Below the pieces are notes generated by a model that saw only the letters and a program-made list of their open reading frames with translations, had not been told where the DNA came from and searched no databases. Of a stretch of 64,000 bases of DNA, positions 1 to 11,206 are shown one piece after another. The DNA lies in assembly GCA_964036045.1 (NCBI GenBank), contig OZ038383.1, positions 93,628,086-93,692,085 on the forward strand. The letters are read 5' to 3'. Origin of the DNA: Eutreptiella sp. 'Long Island Sound 2002' (Eukaryota > Euglenozoa > Euglenophyceae > Eutreptiales > Eutreptiaceae). Position 1 is the first letter of the stretch. Each line of letters begins with the position of its first letter. The position numbers and the translations under genes are program-made.

Positions 1-1059
1 TTCCACAAGATCAAGCTGGTGGCCCGTGCCTATTACATCAGGAATTACGAGACTCCGGCCATCCATTACTTGAATGACTGCGCCACAAAGATCCAAGCTG
101 CATGGAGAGGCATGCATGCGCGACAGCGAGCGAGGGAGATGCTGCGCCAGCAGGAGTTGGAAGATATTAAGTACAACGAAATGCTGAGCCAAGTTACCGA
201 AATTTTCAAGGAGAAGCTGACTGGCTCCCCTCTGAGCCACAACGGTCGCAGGGAAGTCATGCTGTGGTACGAGGCCCTCCCCAAACATGTTCAAGACAAG
301 ATTGCTCTAGAGGAGGTGATGGACACCGATTCGGAACGCAGTGGGAATATCAAAGTCGACTTCCTTGCCTGGGGATGTGAGCGCTCAGGATCCTTTGGTA
401 CCTCAGCCACAACAGGCGTCCCCCCCAGGTACAGTGCGATTCCGAGCCCGCCGCCACGGCCTTCCAGTGCACTGGTTACCATCATGTCCCCAAAGCCCCC
501 GCCACACCCTCATCGTGCTACGCGTGCCGCCCAAGATGCGCTCTCCACAAAAAATGCCTCTTCACCTGGGGCGCAGCGGGCTGCGCACACACATGGGCAG
601 GGCATGCAACCCCCGTCTTCTGCACCACTTCCCAATGAAGGGTCTTGGTATGTGTATGACAAGGACCCTTACCAACGTCCTGGTCAAGCTGTGCAGTATG
701 GTGGGGCACTGTCTGCAGGAGGACAGTACAGGCCACATGCTCCTCCTGCTTATGCACAAGGGATGATCGTGGGCACCTATCACCAGCGTCCTGGTGTTGC
801 CCCAGAAATGACACGGCAACCCAACCAAAAGTCTGATGTCATTCATGATGGCAGAGGCGTGCTTCCTGGCTACCGTGACCCCTACTACACTCTATGTGCA
901 AACACTTTGCCCATGTACTATGCAGCTCAAGACCCTCGGGCGCTGCGCCACATGCATCCCGGCCAGCACATACCCCAAGCTCCCCACTCCATGTGTCACA
1001 GACCTGTACCTCCAGTAGCCTCCGTACCAGCGCATGAACCTGGCGGTGCATGGGCATAG
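1..1059 (+). CDS. IQ-motif protein, 3' part (5' end outside window)
   Basis: The frame is open from base 1 to the TAG at 1057-1059, so the start lies outside the window. Residues 31-41 (bases 91-123) form an IQ motif, I-Q-x3-R-G-x3-R, the classic calmodulin or myosin-light-chain binding helix. The basic, aromatic stretch before it could be part of a helical neck. Residues up to about 125 look globular. The rest (about 130-352) is low complexity, rich in Pro, His, Tyr, Gln and Ala, and probably disordered. A calmodulin-binding cytoskeletal or signalling role is inferred from the IQ motif only; no catalytic domain is visible. Just past the stop, frame 3 (1050-1153) reads plausibly as protein and frame 2 (1217-1420) is again Pro/His-rich, so the original C-terminus may have continued through a frameshift or intron. 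Confidence 0.6.
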   Translation, partial: FHKIKLVARAYYIRNYETPAIHYLNDCATKIQAAWRGMHARQRAREMLRQQELEDIKYNEMLSQVTEIFKEKLTGSPLSHNGRREVMLWYEALPKHVQDKIALEEVMDTDSERSGNIKVDFLAWGCERSGSFGTSATTGVPPRYSAIPSPPPRPSSALVTIMSPKPPPHPHRATRAAQDALSTKNASSPGAQRAAHTHGQGMQPPSSAPLPNEGSWYVYDKDPYQRPGQAVQYGGALSAGGQYRPHAPPAYAQGMIVGTYHQRPGVAPEMTRQPNQKSDVIHDGRGVLPGYRDPYYTLCANTLPMYYAAQDPRALRHMHPGQHIPQAPHSMCHRPVPPVASVPAHEPGGAWA

Positions 1060-2014
1060 AAGCCTTTGGTCCCCGCGCATCTGATGGATACATGGTCCGT
1101 GCTCTGTGCAACACACCACTCTCAAAGAGACGTACTGCTACAGGGGTGTGGGGTTGACTTCCTGGTTGTTGAATGGAGGGAACATTACTCAAGACCTCAC
1201 TGCCCTGTAGAGCCCCATGGCCTGTACGCCACAACCCCACGAACCACAGCCCCACACACACCTGCCCCAGACACCACCGCCCCACACAGAATGGCCCTAC
1301 ACACCGCAGCCCCACACGGGACAGCCCCACACAGCTCAGCCCCATGGGTGCATGAACACAGACGTCACAGCAGGCACACGCAACGGAACCCACAGCAAAA
1401 CGCAACATGGAACAGCTTAAGACAGCCTTAAGGGATAGGATCATCCGGGCGGGCAAACACGAAGATGGGCGTAGGCGGAAAGGAGCATTGGCGGCGCGCA
1501 GCGCGACGGACGCAATACGGAACACAAACCACAACGCCGCACAACACAACACAACAAGGCACCAGACGGCGCGGCAAGGCGCAGCAGAAGGGGGGGGGGG
1601 CACAGCCCCACACGCCAGTGCAGTGCGTGTTGTCCAACAACACCACGAGAGCAGGTTCAACGAGTGCCCCCATTTTTTCCTGTAGTTGCCATTCTTTGTG
1701 TGTGGACAGGTTGCACTGACATTGCATGGTGCGTATTCCTGTGAGTGCTTTAGTTGGAATACTCCGTGGATGGCGAAGCACAGTTGCAGAAAGGGAACAT
1801 GTGCATCCTGATTGCAGAAAAGGTAACCACGAAGCGTGGCGACGTTTAACGTGCTGGCAATGGAGCACGTTATCTGCTCACATCTATTTTCACTGTTAGC
1901 TCGTCACCCAACAGTATCCAAAGCAACTTACGGTCTAAAATCAAGCTAGCTCAAGCCACAGACATTGGGCATAATATCTCGCGTTGGTGCAGCAGAACCC
2001 CTGATTGCTTTGGC
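1060..2014. other. downstream region without a convincing gene
   Basis: A CCCCACAC-rich imperfect tandem stretch lies at about 1230-1350 and reads as Pro/His/Thr-rich peptide in two plus frames. It may be the decayed tail of the IQ gene. A G run sits at about 1590-1600. Nothing else is recognisable. Confidence 0.4.
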
Positions 2015-2707
2015 ATGGGGCGTCACCAGAGCACTGGCAGCTGTTCATTTGGGACTTTAGACCAGCAGCCAAATTTTCGTCCCTACATTAATGCATCTGT
2101 ACAGCCATTTGGTCATCATCCGTTTCACCACAGAGCATCTGCAAGGTTTACGTCACAAATGCATGCCAGCTGCACATTGGTACCGCCCTATGCACTACCC
2201 ACTGGCCCCTGCTTGAACGTTTTTCCTTTCACCAGCCTCGGAAGATCCCTTCATAGTCATAGCATGGGTCCACTGCCACCGTGCGTGCATGTTAGAGTCT
2301 GTCCACCCAATGCTTCATGTCTGCTGTTACAACCTTCCAATGTGCTCCTCTTTTTTTGCGACCCCGCTGCTGAACGTCAGACCCCGATACGACAGACTTC
2401 GTTGAGTGCTGCATGCACGATGCTTCAGCAAGTTCCCGCCAATGGTCCGCTGCAGCTAATTCAGAGGTTCCCGAGGGTCTGTGGTTTTCCAGTCAGAGTT
2501 CTGGTATGGAATGGGAGGTATCTTTACGCACTGTCCTACGGCATGTTGCCATCTGTGGGTGTGGGTGTGGACACAATATTTTGTCGTCTTCACAGGGTCA
2601 ACACAGAAAAATTCTGGCCCTCAATATGGGGTTATCCTGAAACCATTTCGAAATTTTTTTTCTGCCACATGGCGGATGGGCCACACAGCGGAGATATGCC
2701 ACTGTGA
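2015..2707 (+). CDS. uncertain 230-residue reading frame
   Basis: An ATG-to-TGA frame of 693 bases with no recognisable domain. The composition is Ser/Pro/His/Cys-rich without clear helix or strand periodicity, so it may be a chance opening. There are no introns or neighbours to support it. It is listed because it is the longest frame between the IQ gene and the minus-strand gene at 3446-4015. Confidence 0.2.
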   Translation: MGRHQSTGSCSFGTLDQQPNFRPYINASVQPFGHHPFHHRASARFTSQMHASCTLVPPYALPTGPCLNVFPFTSLGRSLHSHSMGPLPPCVHVRVCPPNASCLLLQPSNVLLFFCDPAAERQTPIRQTSLSAACTMLQQVPANGPLQLIQRFPRVCGFPVRVLVWNGRYLYALSYGMLPSVGVGVDTIFCRLHRVNTEKFWPSIWGYPETISKFFFCHMADGPHSGDMPL

Positions 2708-3424
2708 CCTAATGCACATACTGGGTGTTGCCTAAAGCGCTCCCTGTGATCATGTGTTTTGCAGTTTAACCGTGTTATTGCATGTTTTGCTGTATGGTTT
2801 CTGAGCCTCTTGCCATTTGTACAGTCCCCAATGCGCATGTATCCCACTGTGTGTATAAATCCAATCCTGAGTGCCAGCGCCTGGCTGATAAACATCGATC
2901 TCTGTTTTGTAGCCCCATTTGAATCCACAACTGTAATTGTTCTGATTTCCAAGCCCATGGAAAACCCACTGTTGATGCAGTCTTTGTTGAACGATGTTAT
3001 TGTGCACTTGGACTGAGTCCCCCACAAACAGTCCGATGCAGAACCATTTCGTGGATTTATGCACTGATTTTATGCATGGAATGCAAACCAAGACCTGCAC
3101 AACTGTAAGTATTTTCCGACCAAAAAACCAATGAAAAAAAGGCCTGGAAGTTTTTGAAATCCCTCGGAAAAATGCTCGGAAGTTTTGGTAGCCAGATCGG
3201 GTCCCAAAACGCAACCGATATCGGTAGGAATGTTCCATGGGCTTCCCAGCCGACCGTGCCGGGGGAGCTCGGAAGAAATTTTGCGGGGACTTCCGAGATC
3301 AACCCTGCAATATGAGTCCCATTGGCTGAGCATGAATGCTGAGCATCCCCAAATATCCTGAGCAATATGCTCAGCATTTTCTTACCATTTTTTACCTTCT
3401 ATGTTGTGCGTCCCAGCACCATGT
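2708..3424. other. unannotated spacer
   Basis: Only short overlapping frames on both strands. A short, near-repeated phrase about Leu-poor 'GGAAGTTTT' sequence occurs around 3140-3190. Nothing supports a gene. Confidence 0.3.
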
Positions 3425-3495
3425 GAGGCGCCTTTTTTTTTGCCCTCAGGATGCTTGGTACCTCACGTAGCAAATTGGTCTCGTTGTGAACAGGG
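3425..3495 (-). repeat. 70-bp dispersed repeat, copy A
   Basis: On the minus strand this is the last codons of the 189-residue frame, its TGA and a run of nine A. The same segment, almost base for base, is found at 10498-10566. The A run at the 3' side suggests a retroposed 3' transcript end, but other explanations remain. Confidence 0.6.
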
Positions 3496-4015
3496 TGCCG
3501 GCAGCGTTCTCTGGATAGTACCGCTGGATAGTAGTACAGCATTCAGGCACGGCGGCGGGCGAGTAGGCATCGTAGTACGCGTGAGTCCGGTACGCCTCGG
3601 CGGAGCTGTCGGCACACGGACATTGCTGCTCTACTAGGGGATCGTCTTGGTAGTAACTGGCGGTGTTCTGAGTGGCGTCGGTTCGCGGCCCGTAAGCAGT
3701 CCAGGGGGACGTTGAACAGGGCTGCTCTACAGAAGGATTGTCTGGGTAGTAACTGGCGGTGCTCTGATTGGCGTCGGTCGACGTCCCGTAAGCAGGCCAA
3801 GCGGACGGTGAACACAAATCTCGACTGGCGCCATTAGCGTAGCGCGGAAAGGCCTGAATGGGAATGCGCGGGAAAAGATGCGAATTTGCGTGTAGATAAT
3901 GTAGCTTCATTTGCTGGGCTTCGTGAAGCAGTAGGCTGGTGAGGTGCGTAGCATTTAAGAGCAGGGCCTGCAATATGTCGCTGTTGGTAAGGCTGGCGAC
4001 TCGCGATGGCGACAT
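3446..4015 (-). CDS. hypothetical protein with a 32-residue tandem repeat
   Basis: A 189-residue minus-strand frame starting at the ATG at 4013-4015. Residues 71-98 and 103-130 are two copies of a 32-residue-period repeat built on S-x-W-x-A-Y-G, a TD-A-x-Q-x-TASYY core and a VEQ end. Conservation of the repeat at protein level supports coding. The N-terminus (about 9-45) looks helical and Leu-rich; the remainder is Tyr/Ser/Pro-rich. No known family is recognised. An in-phase upstream exon at 4138-4329 is possible. The last 18 codons, stop and following A run recur at 10498-10566. Confidence 0.45.
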   Translation of the reverse strand: MSPSRVASLTNSDILQALLLNATHLTSLLLHEAQQMKLHYLHANSHLFPRIPIQAFPRYANGASRDLCSPSAWPAYGTSTDANQSTASYYPDNPSVEQPCSTSPWTAYGPRTDATQNTASYYQDDPLVEQQCPCADSSAEAYRTHAYYDAYSPAAVPECCTTIQRYYPENAAGTLFTTRPICYVRYQAS

Positions 4016-4137
4016 CCTGGATCTTGGTGCTGGAGCTGATCAGTTCACGGTGGCCATCATTTCACAGGGTAAAAACCCGGGGAAAAGCCCGTGTGAAAAG
4101 TCCTGCTGCTCGCTTTCCAATTGTTACATGTTGAGGC

Positions 4138-4329
4138 TCAGTAGGATCCGCCCGCGGGTTTTTTTTTTTTGGGCATCCTTATCTTGGAGACTGGTTTGCA
4201 ATGCTTTTTGAGCATCGTGATCATTACCGTGGTTGCCTCACGGATGGTAACCCCATACGGAATGCCAGCGCCTTCCTCGATCCAATCTGCCATCCAGTCA
4301 GTCCATATCTCGTCTTCTGCTAATTCCAT
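4138..4329 (-). CDS. possible upstream exon of the 3446-4015 gene
   Basis: A 63-residue minus-strand frame with an acidic, Trp-rich N-terminus and a Lys-rich tail encoded by an A run. It lies 120 bases upstream of the minus-strand gene on the same strand. A splice from inside this frame to an AG just before 4015 is conceivable, but no convincing donor was found. Its first seven codons lie inside the duplicated block that starts at 4308. Confidence 0.2.
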   Translation of the reverse strand: MELAEDEIWTDWMADWIEEGAGIPYGVTIREATTVMITMLKKHCKPVSKIRMPKKKKPAGGSY

Positions 4330-5244
4330 CTAGCGAAGCAATTTAAGGCTAACAGATCCAAGGCCGTGCAATCTATTGGAACGGGCTTTTGCAGTTGCTA
4401 GAAATGTGCGTGTCACCTCCGCACACGCACGTCTTCGGTCTTCTGTCAATTTAAACTGACAAAGCAATTTGAGAGTGACACATGTGAGGGGGTGTAGTCT
4501 GTTGGAACGGGCCTTTAAAGTTTGCAGAAGTGCGGGTGTTACGTGTTCACCTGCACTCTACCCCACACCGCGTTCTACACACTAGCATTGCAAATGAGCT
4601 GTCGAAATGCCGTGCATGTGTGGATTGCGAAATGCAGGTTCATGAAGAGTGTGTCGCTCGGGGTGTGGACCTTTTCTTCTGTATTTCTTTTTCTACCCTG
4701 AATGCACATGCTATTTAAGGTGCCATCAAGTGGTGCGGTGCTACCAATAACCTGAGGCAAATCATCAAATGCATCTTTATTGATCATGGCAATGGTGACC
4801 TTCCTGCTTGCGCTTCCCAAATCGGTGTGCACGTCCAATAAATGCCACTAAAATAGGGGAAAGCTGTTGGGATTCTTTCTTTGCAGGTGCCTCCGTATTT
4901 ACAATGCGCAAGACACTCATTGACTTCTTTGCCACGAAATGGGATGAAAAATCATTGTTTTTCATCATGACACCATCTGTTACAGGTTTAATCAATTGGC
5001 TTCGACCCTAGGGTGGGGAGATGCTCCTTGCTTTGTGTGATGTTGTCCCGGCCTCGTTTTTGAAGATGTTGTGGAACACCCTCACAGCAAAAGGGGATAG
5101 CACGTCCGTTGTCAACGCATACCCATACGTGCATAAGATCACACATACTTTGTATGGGCATGGGGAAGATCGCGAGGGTGCATTGCAATGTGAGGGTCGT
5201 GCCATTCATATTGCACGTTCATCACCCCTTCTTGTCAAATTCAA

Positions 5245-5646
5245 ATGTCGTCCCCGGGATTCAAGGCAATAGTATGGCGATTGTCTCAACCAACTGCATG
5301 TGCATTACCCAGATTTCTCTCAGCTGCGTACCACACCACCTATGTTGGAGTACTTTTGTACACCACGCTTGTCATCTTCACTATGGCCCCCAACGCTTGG
5401 AAAATAGCCAGCTCGAAGGAAAAGTGCACCAAGTGCGACTCGACACATGGCTGTGCACACAACTGTCAGTCATATGCAAGTGCTTCTCTTTGTGATGTCC
5501 GTGACTGGTGCGGTCACACAAGACGTACGTGCAAAGGAATGGACCGCTTCACAATTGGGCTCACGGCCCAATCTTGCCCACAATGGTTGGAACCATCGCT
5601 ATGCAGATTGTCCGGACTGCAGCAAATTGAAGTATTGCAATTGTGA
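5245..5646 (+). pseudogene. Cys-rich CCHC-like protein, copy 1, frame broken
   Basis: Counterpart of the intact 178-residue frame at 14916-15452. The first part matches, including the C-x2-C and C-x3-C pairs. An 11-bp deletion near 5582, just after the Cys-Pro-Gln codons, then moves the sequence out of frame, so the second half of the Cys pattern is lost. This asymmetry shows that copy 1 is the more decayed one. Confidence 0.5.
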
Positions 5647-6207
5647 TAGCGAGGATCACATGGAGGCGCAGCGTTGAAATGAGTGCAACAATGCCAAGAT
5701 TGCGGAGAGCGAGAATAAAGCGAGCGGCAAGCCATCGGCGTGCTACCCTGCGTTCGCGCCACAAGCATAAAACACACTGCATGCCAGTAAGCGCTGACGG
5801 AAGTGTTGTCAACATATGCTATAGTGCGCGCTACCGCTCTCGCACTAGGCATGTCTCTCCATTTCCTACCCAACAGGGCAAAAACAAACCTCAGAAAATG
5901 GTGGATGGGGGTGTTGCGCCCATTTTGGACAGGGTTTGCACTTGAGCGTGTGTTGCCGCCACCACGGTTCTCCCTTTGGGTCCTAGAAGCAGTTTCGCAT
6001 TTGAGTGTGTGTTGCCGCTACCACGGTTCTCCCTTTGGGTCCAAGAAGCAGTTTCACATGTGTAGTATACACCAACCATATTCTTTGGTTCTGAGGTGAG
6101 GGGGTGGTGGGTGCCTGTGGGCTCAAGGCGCGGGGGAGGCCAAGGCATTCCCGCCACGCCCTTCCCCCACTGGTTTGTGTTTTTATCATGCAATTGTAGT
6201 TTAACAC

Positions 6208-6513
6208 CTAAGATGTGAGAAAACGAGGACGAAAGCGATCTGTGGTGGTAGACCAGGAACAATATTTATGCTTGTGCCCGTAGTGTCTACAGCTTATGAC
6301 CGTATAAGCAGTGCTCATTTTGCTTTGTGTGCCTCTCATGTCTATTGACACCTTGGAGAGAAGTTTAGCCTCGTTTTTCTCAAGGCCACTGACATAAGCA
6401 ATGTCCAAAAGAATTGGAAAGATTTTGGGTCCCCACTGTGAGTGGTCCTTGTGTTTTAGGTCAGGGCCAACAATTGAAAGATCTTTTTGCGCCAAGTTAG
6501 AAAAGAAGCCCAT
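6208..6513 (-). CDS. uncertain 101-residue minus-strand frame in copy 1
   Basis: The translation (Lys/Asp/Leu mix over its first 70 residues) looks more protein-like than its neighbours. The copy 2 equivalent ends near 15830 and starts out shifted by a 3-bp change. No domain is recognised. It could be a fragment of a mobile-element protein. Confidence 0.2.
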   Translation of the reverse strand: MGFFSNLAQKDLSIVGPDLKHKDHSQWGPKIFPILLDIAYVSGLEKNEAKLLSKVSIDMRGTQSKMSTAYTVISCRHYGHKHKYCSWSTTTDRFRPRFLTS

Positions 6514-9118
6514 AATTGAAGCCTAGAAGAAGCGGTGCCGGACCAAGGCGGCGGACGTTGTTACCACCCTCTCGGTGGTAATAGATTTGGTTTTGGTCTT
6601 TAAGATCCCAAGAACAAGGTAGTGTTGTGCGCGCCATTGTATTGCGTTGCGCGCGCTAATGCTTGTAGCGCGCGCTACGTCTAAAATTGCTGGCACAACT
6701 GCATCGTTTGGTGTGTGCTACTCTGCTTAGGTAGAATTTATTGTCTTGGTCCAGAAGTAAGGTTAACCCGGAGGTTTTTTCTTTGCCGTCGTATGGAACC
6801 CCTGCAGGACAACGGAACCTGCCTACCAACAGGCAACATTTAAAGGTTGATGTGCATATTTACGGTCTCCCTTTGCTGTCACAGACGGCCCTGCAACTCT
6901 TTTTTGATTGCACATTCTCCTTGGAGTCCATTGTGCGTGACCTTGGGTACCATCATGACTAAACGGGCAGGTCTGCATTATTGTGAGGGGGGATGGCTTA
7001 CCTTGTGCGGGAGAATATTGGTTCCGGTTCTTCATCATTTTCGCCGACCATGGACACTTCTCCATAACGTTGCCTTAGCATTGGACTGTTAACATTGCTC
7101 TTTCTGGCGAGAAGCCCGCTTCTGTGTTGTCCGAAGTTTGTGCTTCAAATCTTGCCTTGCTGTAGCTCGTCATTGATACAGATTTGGTTCCGATCCCGGG
7201 GACGTGGAGAAGTTGTCGATGTTCTGTGGTGTGGTCGGCCCTTGGCTCCGGCAGTTGTTAGGTGTCACTACACATAGGATGGCTGGCACCTTGTTTATGT
7301 ACATGACTTGTTGTAAGGCCACCAAAGGAACGCAGAATCTCCTTGAGGCACCTTGTGTAGGATACACATGCATATTCGTGGCTAGTGCCTTGTTGCTTTT
7401 GGCACAACACGCGCCATACACGCGAACCGGCAAGGCGTTATAGCCATAGGGGAGTATCACCGGGGATAGACGGCTGCCCGCGTATTGCCTCCACGGCTCC
7501 CTCCGTGTCCTATTGTCTTGCATCAATAAGACATGGAACCTAGTCGCACATTTGATTGGCAAGGCACCCGCCAGGGTTGCATGCACCATTTTGGAACCAA
7601 TTTTAGATGAGGCACGGCTTGCTGCAAAAACTTACACTTGTGCCTCCTTCAATAATCGGACGGCAAGCGGAAGAAGGTAAGGATGCAGTGAGATGCTGCC
7701 ATACACTTCATGCGGAACAAGGGATGAGAAAAGGTGATTGATGCTTGCCTACAACGCCCCAATGTTGGGCAACATCAAGAAGCAGCGATAAGATGGGAGT
7801 TGGTGTGGAAACTGTGGTGCGAGCATTTTGCAAGTAGGTCTTCTTTCGCTTGGCATTCCGCATGTTTCTTGGGAGGCGACTTGGGGCGCTTCCAGAGACA
7901 TAGCATAGCATTCGCCACGTCCCACAATGAGCTCCTGTGCGGTAAACTTCTATGGTTGCATCGTTGGATTGACCACGGCAATTTGTTTTTGTAAACAAGT
8001 GTAAAATCTTGTCAAACTTTTGTTCCTTTGTCATGCAGGGGCGTCACTGGAAGCAAAAGCGCATTTTGCGCAACATGAGGGGATTAAGCCTTCGCCAGGG
8101 GCCACTACGGGCGCAAGTGGTTGTGGACAACCGCACCATGGATGATAGGCCGGCGGCGCATGGGTGGGATGTGACCAAAAGGGCATAGCATGGGCAAGGA
8201 CGTATCAGTGGGCGGAGGTATTGGAGCTGTACAAGAAAACGGCCTGTAACCGACATGCAGCGCCTTAAGACCCTAGAGAGGCGGTCCCGGTGGTACAAAA
8301 AAGGGATGTGAAAATACAACATGAACAAGCTCTGTTGTGCTTGCCGCTAGGGCCGATGTAGGGTTGCACAGACACGTAGTCCGAAATTTGGGGCAATGGT
8401 GTTGCTGGATCGGACCAAAGTTCAATGAATTTGTACGAAGTTGGTACGGATTTCATACCAATCCGTGTGAATTGATGTCTATGGCTAGCCATCAGGCTTG
8501 TACTTTTTTTGCCAGTTTTTCTGGTGGGCACCGTTTGGCCATGCTGGGTGCTTTTGAGGCGGGACTGTCGCTGGATGGTGCGGAATGATTTTGGGGCATG
8601 AACTTTAGCCCTTCATCTACCTCAAAAGGACCCAAAAACGTAATTTTTCCATGAAAAAACCTCAAATTTGCGGTAAATTCGCATAAACTGGAATCCTACA
8701 TTCACACGACCGCTTAACCCCTGTTCACGAAGCGTACAACAGCGCTTCGGCAACAGCGAAGGCACCTTGAAGTGCCAGTAAATCGTGACCAGCCGGGCAA
8801 GTCTCCTTCTCACCGGCACCATCCTCTGTGCACATTCGCTTTTTGGAACCCACGAAGTTGCGCGTGACCCGGCCCAGGCTGAATACGCCTTTTAGATGAT
8901 CACCATCGGGCTGGACAAGGTGGGGCAAGTGCTATTAGAGAGAGGAACCCCCTCATGCACCGTGGATTGCACCAACTATGGCATGGTGGTGGTAAAGAAC
9001 CCCATCGTGGGACGCGAGCCCCCCCAAGGTAGTCCCCTCCGGCCTCGAATTTCTACCTTCCTGTGACCGGGCCCCTGCAGCGGCGCAACAGCAATGAGGT
9101 GCACCCGGTGGTCGCCAC

Positions 9119-9480
9119 GTATTGGATGGCGTTGACCACATGGCTTTCGAGCTACGGGAGATTGGACACTGGATGACCTAGTCGCATGCCGTTTGTGCGT
9201 TCGTCCTCCGGTACGCGGTGGTCAACGCGTACGCGGCTTGTCAAGCCCTCATGTGGTACCAATGGGGTAGTATGCTTGAATGGCAGTGGCACCACATCGG
9301 ATGCTGCTGTTGTACAACTGCGGTGCCCAAGCCCATCTAGTTGCGGGCCGGAGCCACCGGGTGTGCAAACAATGCAACCGGGGCAAGACCCACTACGCTC
9401 ATTTTGGGTTCGGCAAGCGCTACCATGTTGGGTGCTTTGCGCCATCGCGCATGGGCAGATGGAGGTGGTGCAGGCCAATT
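9119..9480 (+). pseudogene. PiggyBac-like transposase C-terminal remnant, copy 1
   Basis: Frame 2 from 9119 contains D-G-V-D-H-M and, after a stop, A-V-V-N-A-Y within an aromatic-rich stretch ending at the TAG at 9338-9340. PiggyBac-type transposases carry a GGVD..D-Q motif followed about 40 residues later by a similar VNAY segment. Frame 1 (9301-9480) then encodes V-C-K-Q-C, spaced His residues and H-V-G-C-F, like the Cys-rich finger at the PiggyBac C-terminus. An in-frame TAG and the frame change make it non-functional. The catalytic Asp segments were not found, so the assignment is tentative. Confidence 0.4.
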
Positions 9481-10497
9481 CAGCGAAGAAGAGGTAGCGG
9501 GGCGAGGGGGTCGAACAAGGAGGCATTCTATGGAGGAGAGCGAGAAGGGCAGGGAGGAGGAGAGTGGGCAGGATGAGGAGGAAGGGACGGAGGAGGATGA
9601 TGATGAGGAGATGGAGGAAGATGGGGCGTAGCAAAGATGAGGTGGTATTTCTCTCGGGGTTCGCATGCTGCTTTGCATGCCAACTTTTGAGCTGGTGCTC
9701 TGGGTTGCCGCGTAGGTTGTGCGTTGACTTGGGCTCTTTGTGAATCACAGGGGGCGCCAACACAGAAGCTAAAGGTCTTAGGGTGAGGGTTGCCCGGGGC
9801 ATGGAAGGGTGTCAATGGCAAGTTCGGGGGGGTTCGAAGCCGGTGCTTCTGTGTTTGTTGTGGATATGGTGTGCGTTCCTTGGCAGGCCCGCGAGGTGGT
9901 GACTTGGCCAGCGGGCCGCTGTAGAGCTCAAGTTCTAGTCTAGTCAAACCTATGTGCTACAAAGTTATGGAGATCAATGTGGCGACCGCCAGCAACAAGA
10001 AGGCACGTTTCCGGTCCAAGTAATGGGCACGCAAGGCAAGAAGTGAGGTGAGTTACTGTTTGATGTTTGGAAAGGGCTGCACGGCGCTCGAGGGGACGAG
10101 GTTCCGGAGTCCGTCATGACGGCATTCGTTGCATGGGTGATTCAGCACAAGGGCAGTTACGCGGGTGGCCGAGGGCACACAAGGTGCGTTGCAATTGAGG
10201 TTAAAGGAGACAGCAAAGATGAGGAGGAGAACGATGAGCCAAAGGATTGGCCAAAAGACAAAGAGAAGGGCAACGGGAAAGCCAAGTAAGAGCCCAACCA
10301 GAAGACGAAAGACAAAGACACGTGCAAGCAGAAGGTGGAGGGCATCGGAGCTCCTGCGCCACAACCGTCGTCTAAGTCTCAACGTTCGCAGCAGTCAATG
10401 AAGCCCCATCAAGTGGTTGATGTTAGAGCTATGGTGGACGAGGTGGTACCGTGGCGCGATCGCGCTAATGGTAGTGCGCCACCTTGAACAAAGAGGC

Positions 10498-10566
10498 GCC
10501 TTTTTTTTTGCCCTCAGGGTGCTTGGTACCTCACGTAGCAAATTGGTCTCGTTGTGAACAGGGTGC
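10498..10566 (-). repeat. 70-bp dispersed repeat, copy B
   Basis: Near-identical to 3425-3495, including the A run and the TGA. The reading frame of the shared codons is preserved, but the sequence upstream differs, so only the 3' end of the other gene is represented here. Confidence 0.6.
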
Positions 10567-10882
10567 CCAAGGTGGTGGTACGAGGGGGTGGCTTTACGTA
10601 GTCTACCCCTTGCGGACAACACTGCGATTTCCATCCTACACGCTTGCATGCATTCGTTGAACCAAAATCCTATGACTGTTATCCAGAATGAGCTGCAAAT
10701 CTATTGTCTATAATTTGGGAACCGATTCAAGTGGAGGGGTGGAGCCCCGGGTTTCGGAGTGGAACCAGTGGTGATTGTTGACCAAGAGTCCAATGAACAT
10801 TGTTGTCTCAGTGACCAACCAACTTGTGCCTCTCGCTGTGCTTGTGCCTAAACCTAGGGGGTGATCATATTTCGAGTTCAAG

Positions 10883-11206
10883 TTGGAAAACGAGTTGGCG
10901 TCCCAGTGCTTGAAGGGTTATTGGAACGGGTTTCAACGTTGGAATCGTACGCTGGAAGAGGGTTCTAGCAAGGGGCTTGGAGCGGTGGAAGGATTCAAGC
11001 AAGGGTTGCAGCGGAGACCGGGTTCTACCAGTGGGTTCGAGCAGGGGGTTGCAACAATTCCAGTTGTCCGATTTGTCAAAGAAACCATTGTAAAGGCCAT
11101 CTCCGCACTTTTGGGCAATATCCCACTGCTCAAGCCATACACCGCCTTCAAGCCGAAGGCACGGGCGCAAGCGGCATCATGCGGGAACTTACAGTGGATT
11201 CAGTAG
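10883..11206 (+). CDS. uncertain 107-residue frame
   Basis: ATG-started frame with a mid-protein stretch rich in Gly, Gln and Glu and a hydrophobic helix-like segment near residues 58-78. No family recognised; a chance opening is possible. Confidence 0.2.
   Translation: MENELASQCLKGYWNGFQRWNRTLEEGSSKGLGAVEGFKQGLQRRPGSTSGFEQGVATIPVVRFVKETIVKAISALLGNIPLLKPYTAFKPKARAQAASCGNLQWIQ

Larger units (their letters stand above)
4308..9840 (+). repeat. 5.5 kb direct repeat, copy 1
   Basis: Homologous throughout to 13977-19466, by eye about 95-97 percent identical, in the same orientation. Homology starts at TCTCGTCTTCTG and stops near TTCGAAGC. The left end itself contains two diverged copies of a unit of about 125 bp (4308-4430 and 4431-4560). 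Differences from copy 2 include an extra segment of about 60 bp near 5985-6045, an 11-bp deletion near 5582 and a deletion of about 16 bp near 9120. No terminal inverted repeats or target duplication were found. The plus strand carries several protein-like but frame-broken pieces. Confidence 0.85.

Noticed and set aside
839-1660. 273-codon minus frame
   Set aside because: Opposes the IQ gene; Cys/Val-rich translation comes from the CCCCACAC-rich stretch.
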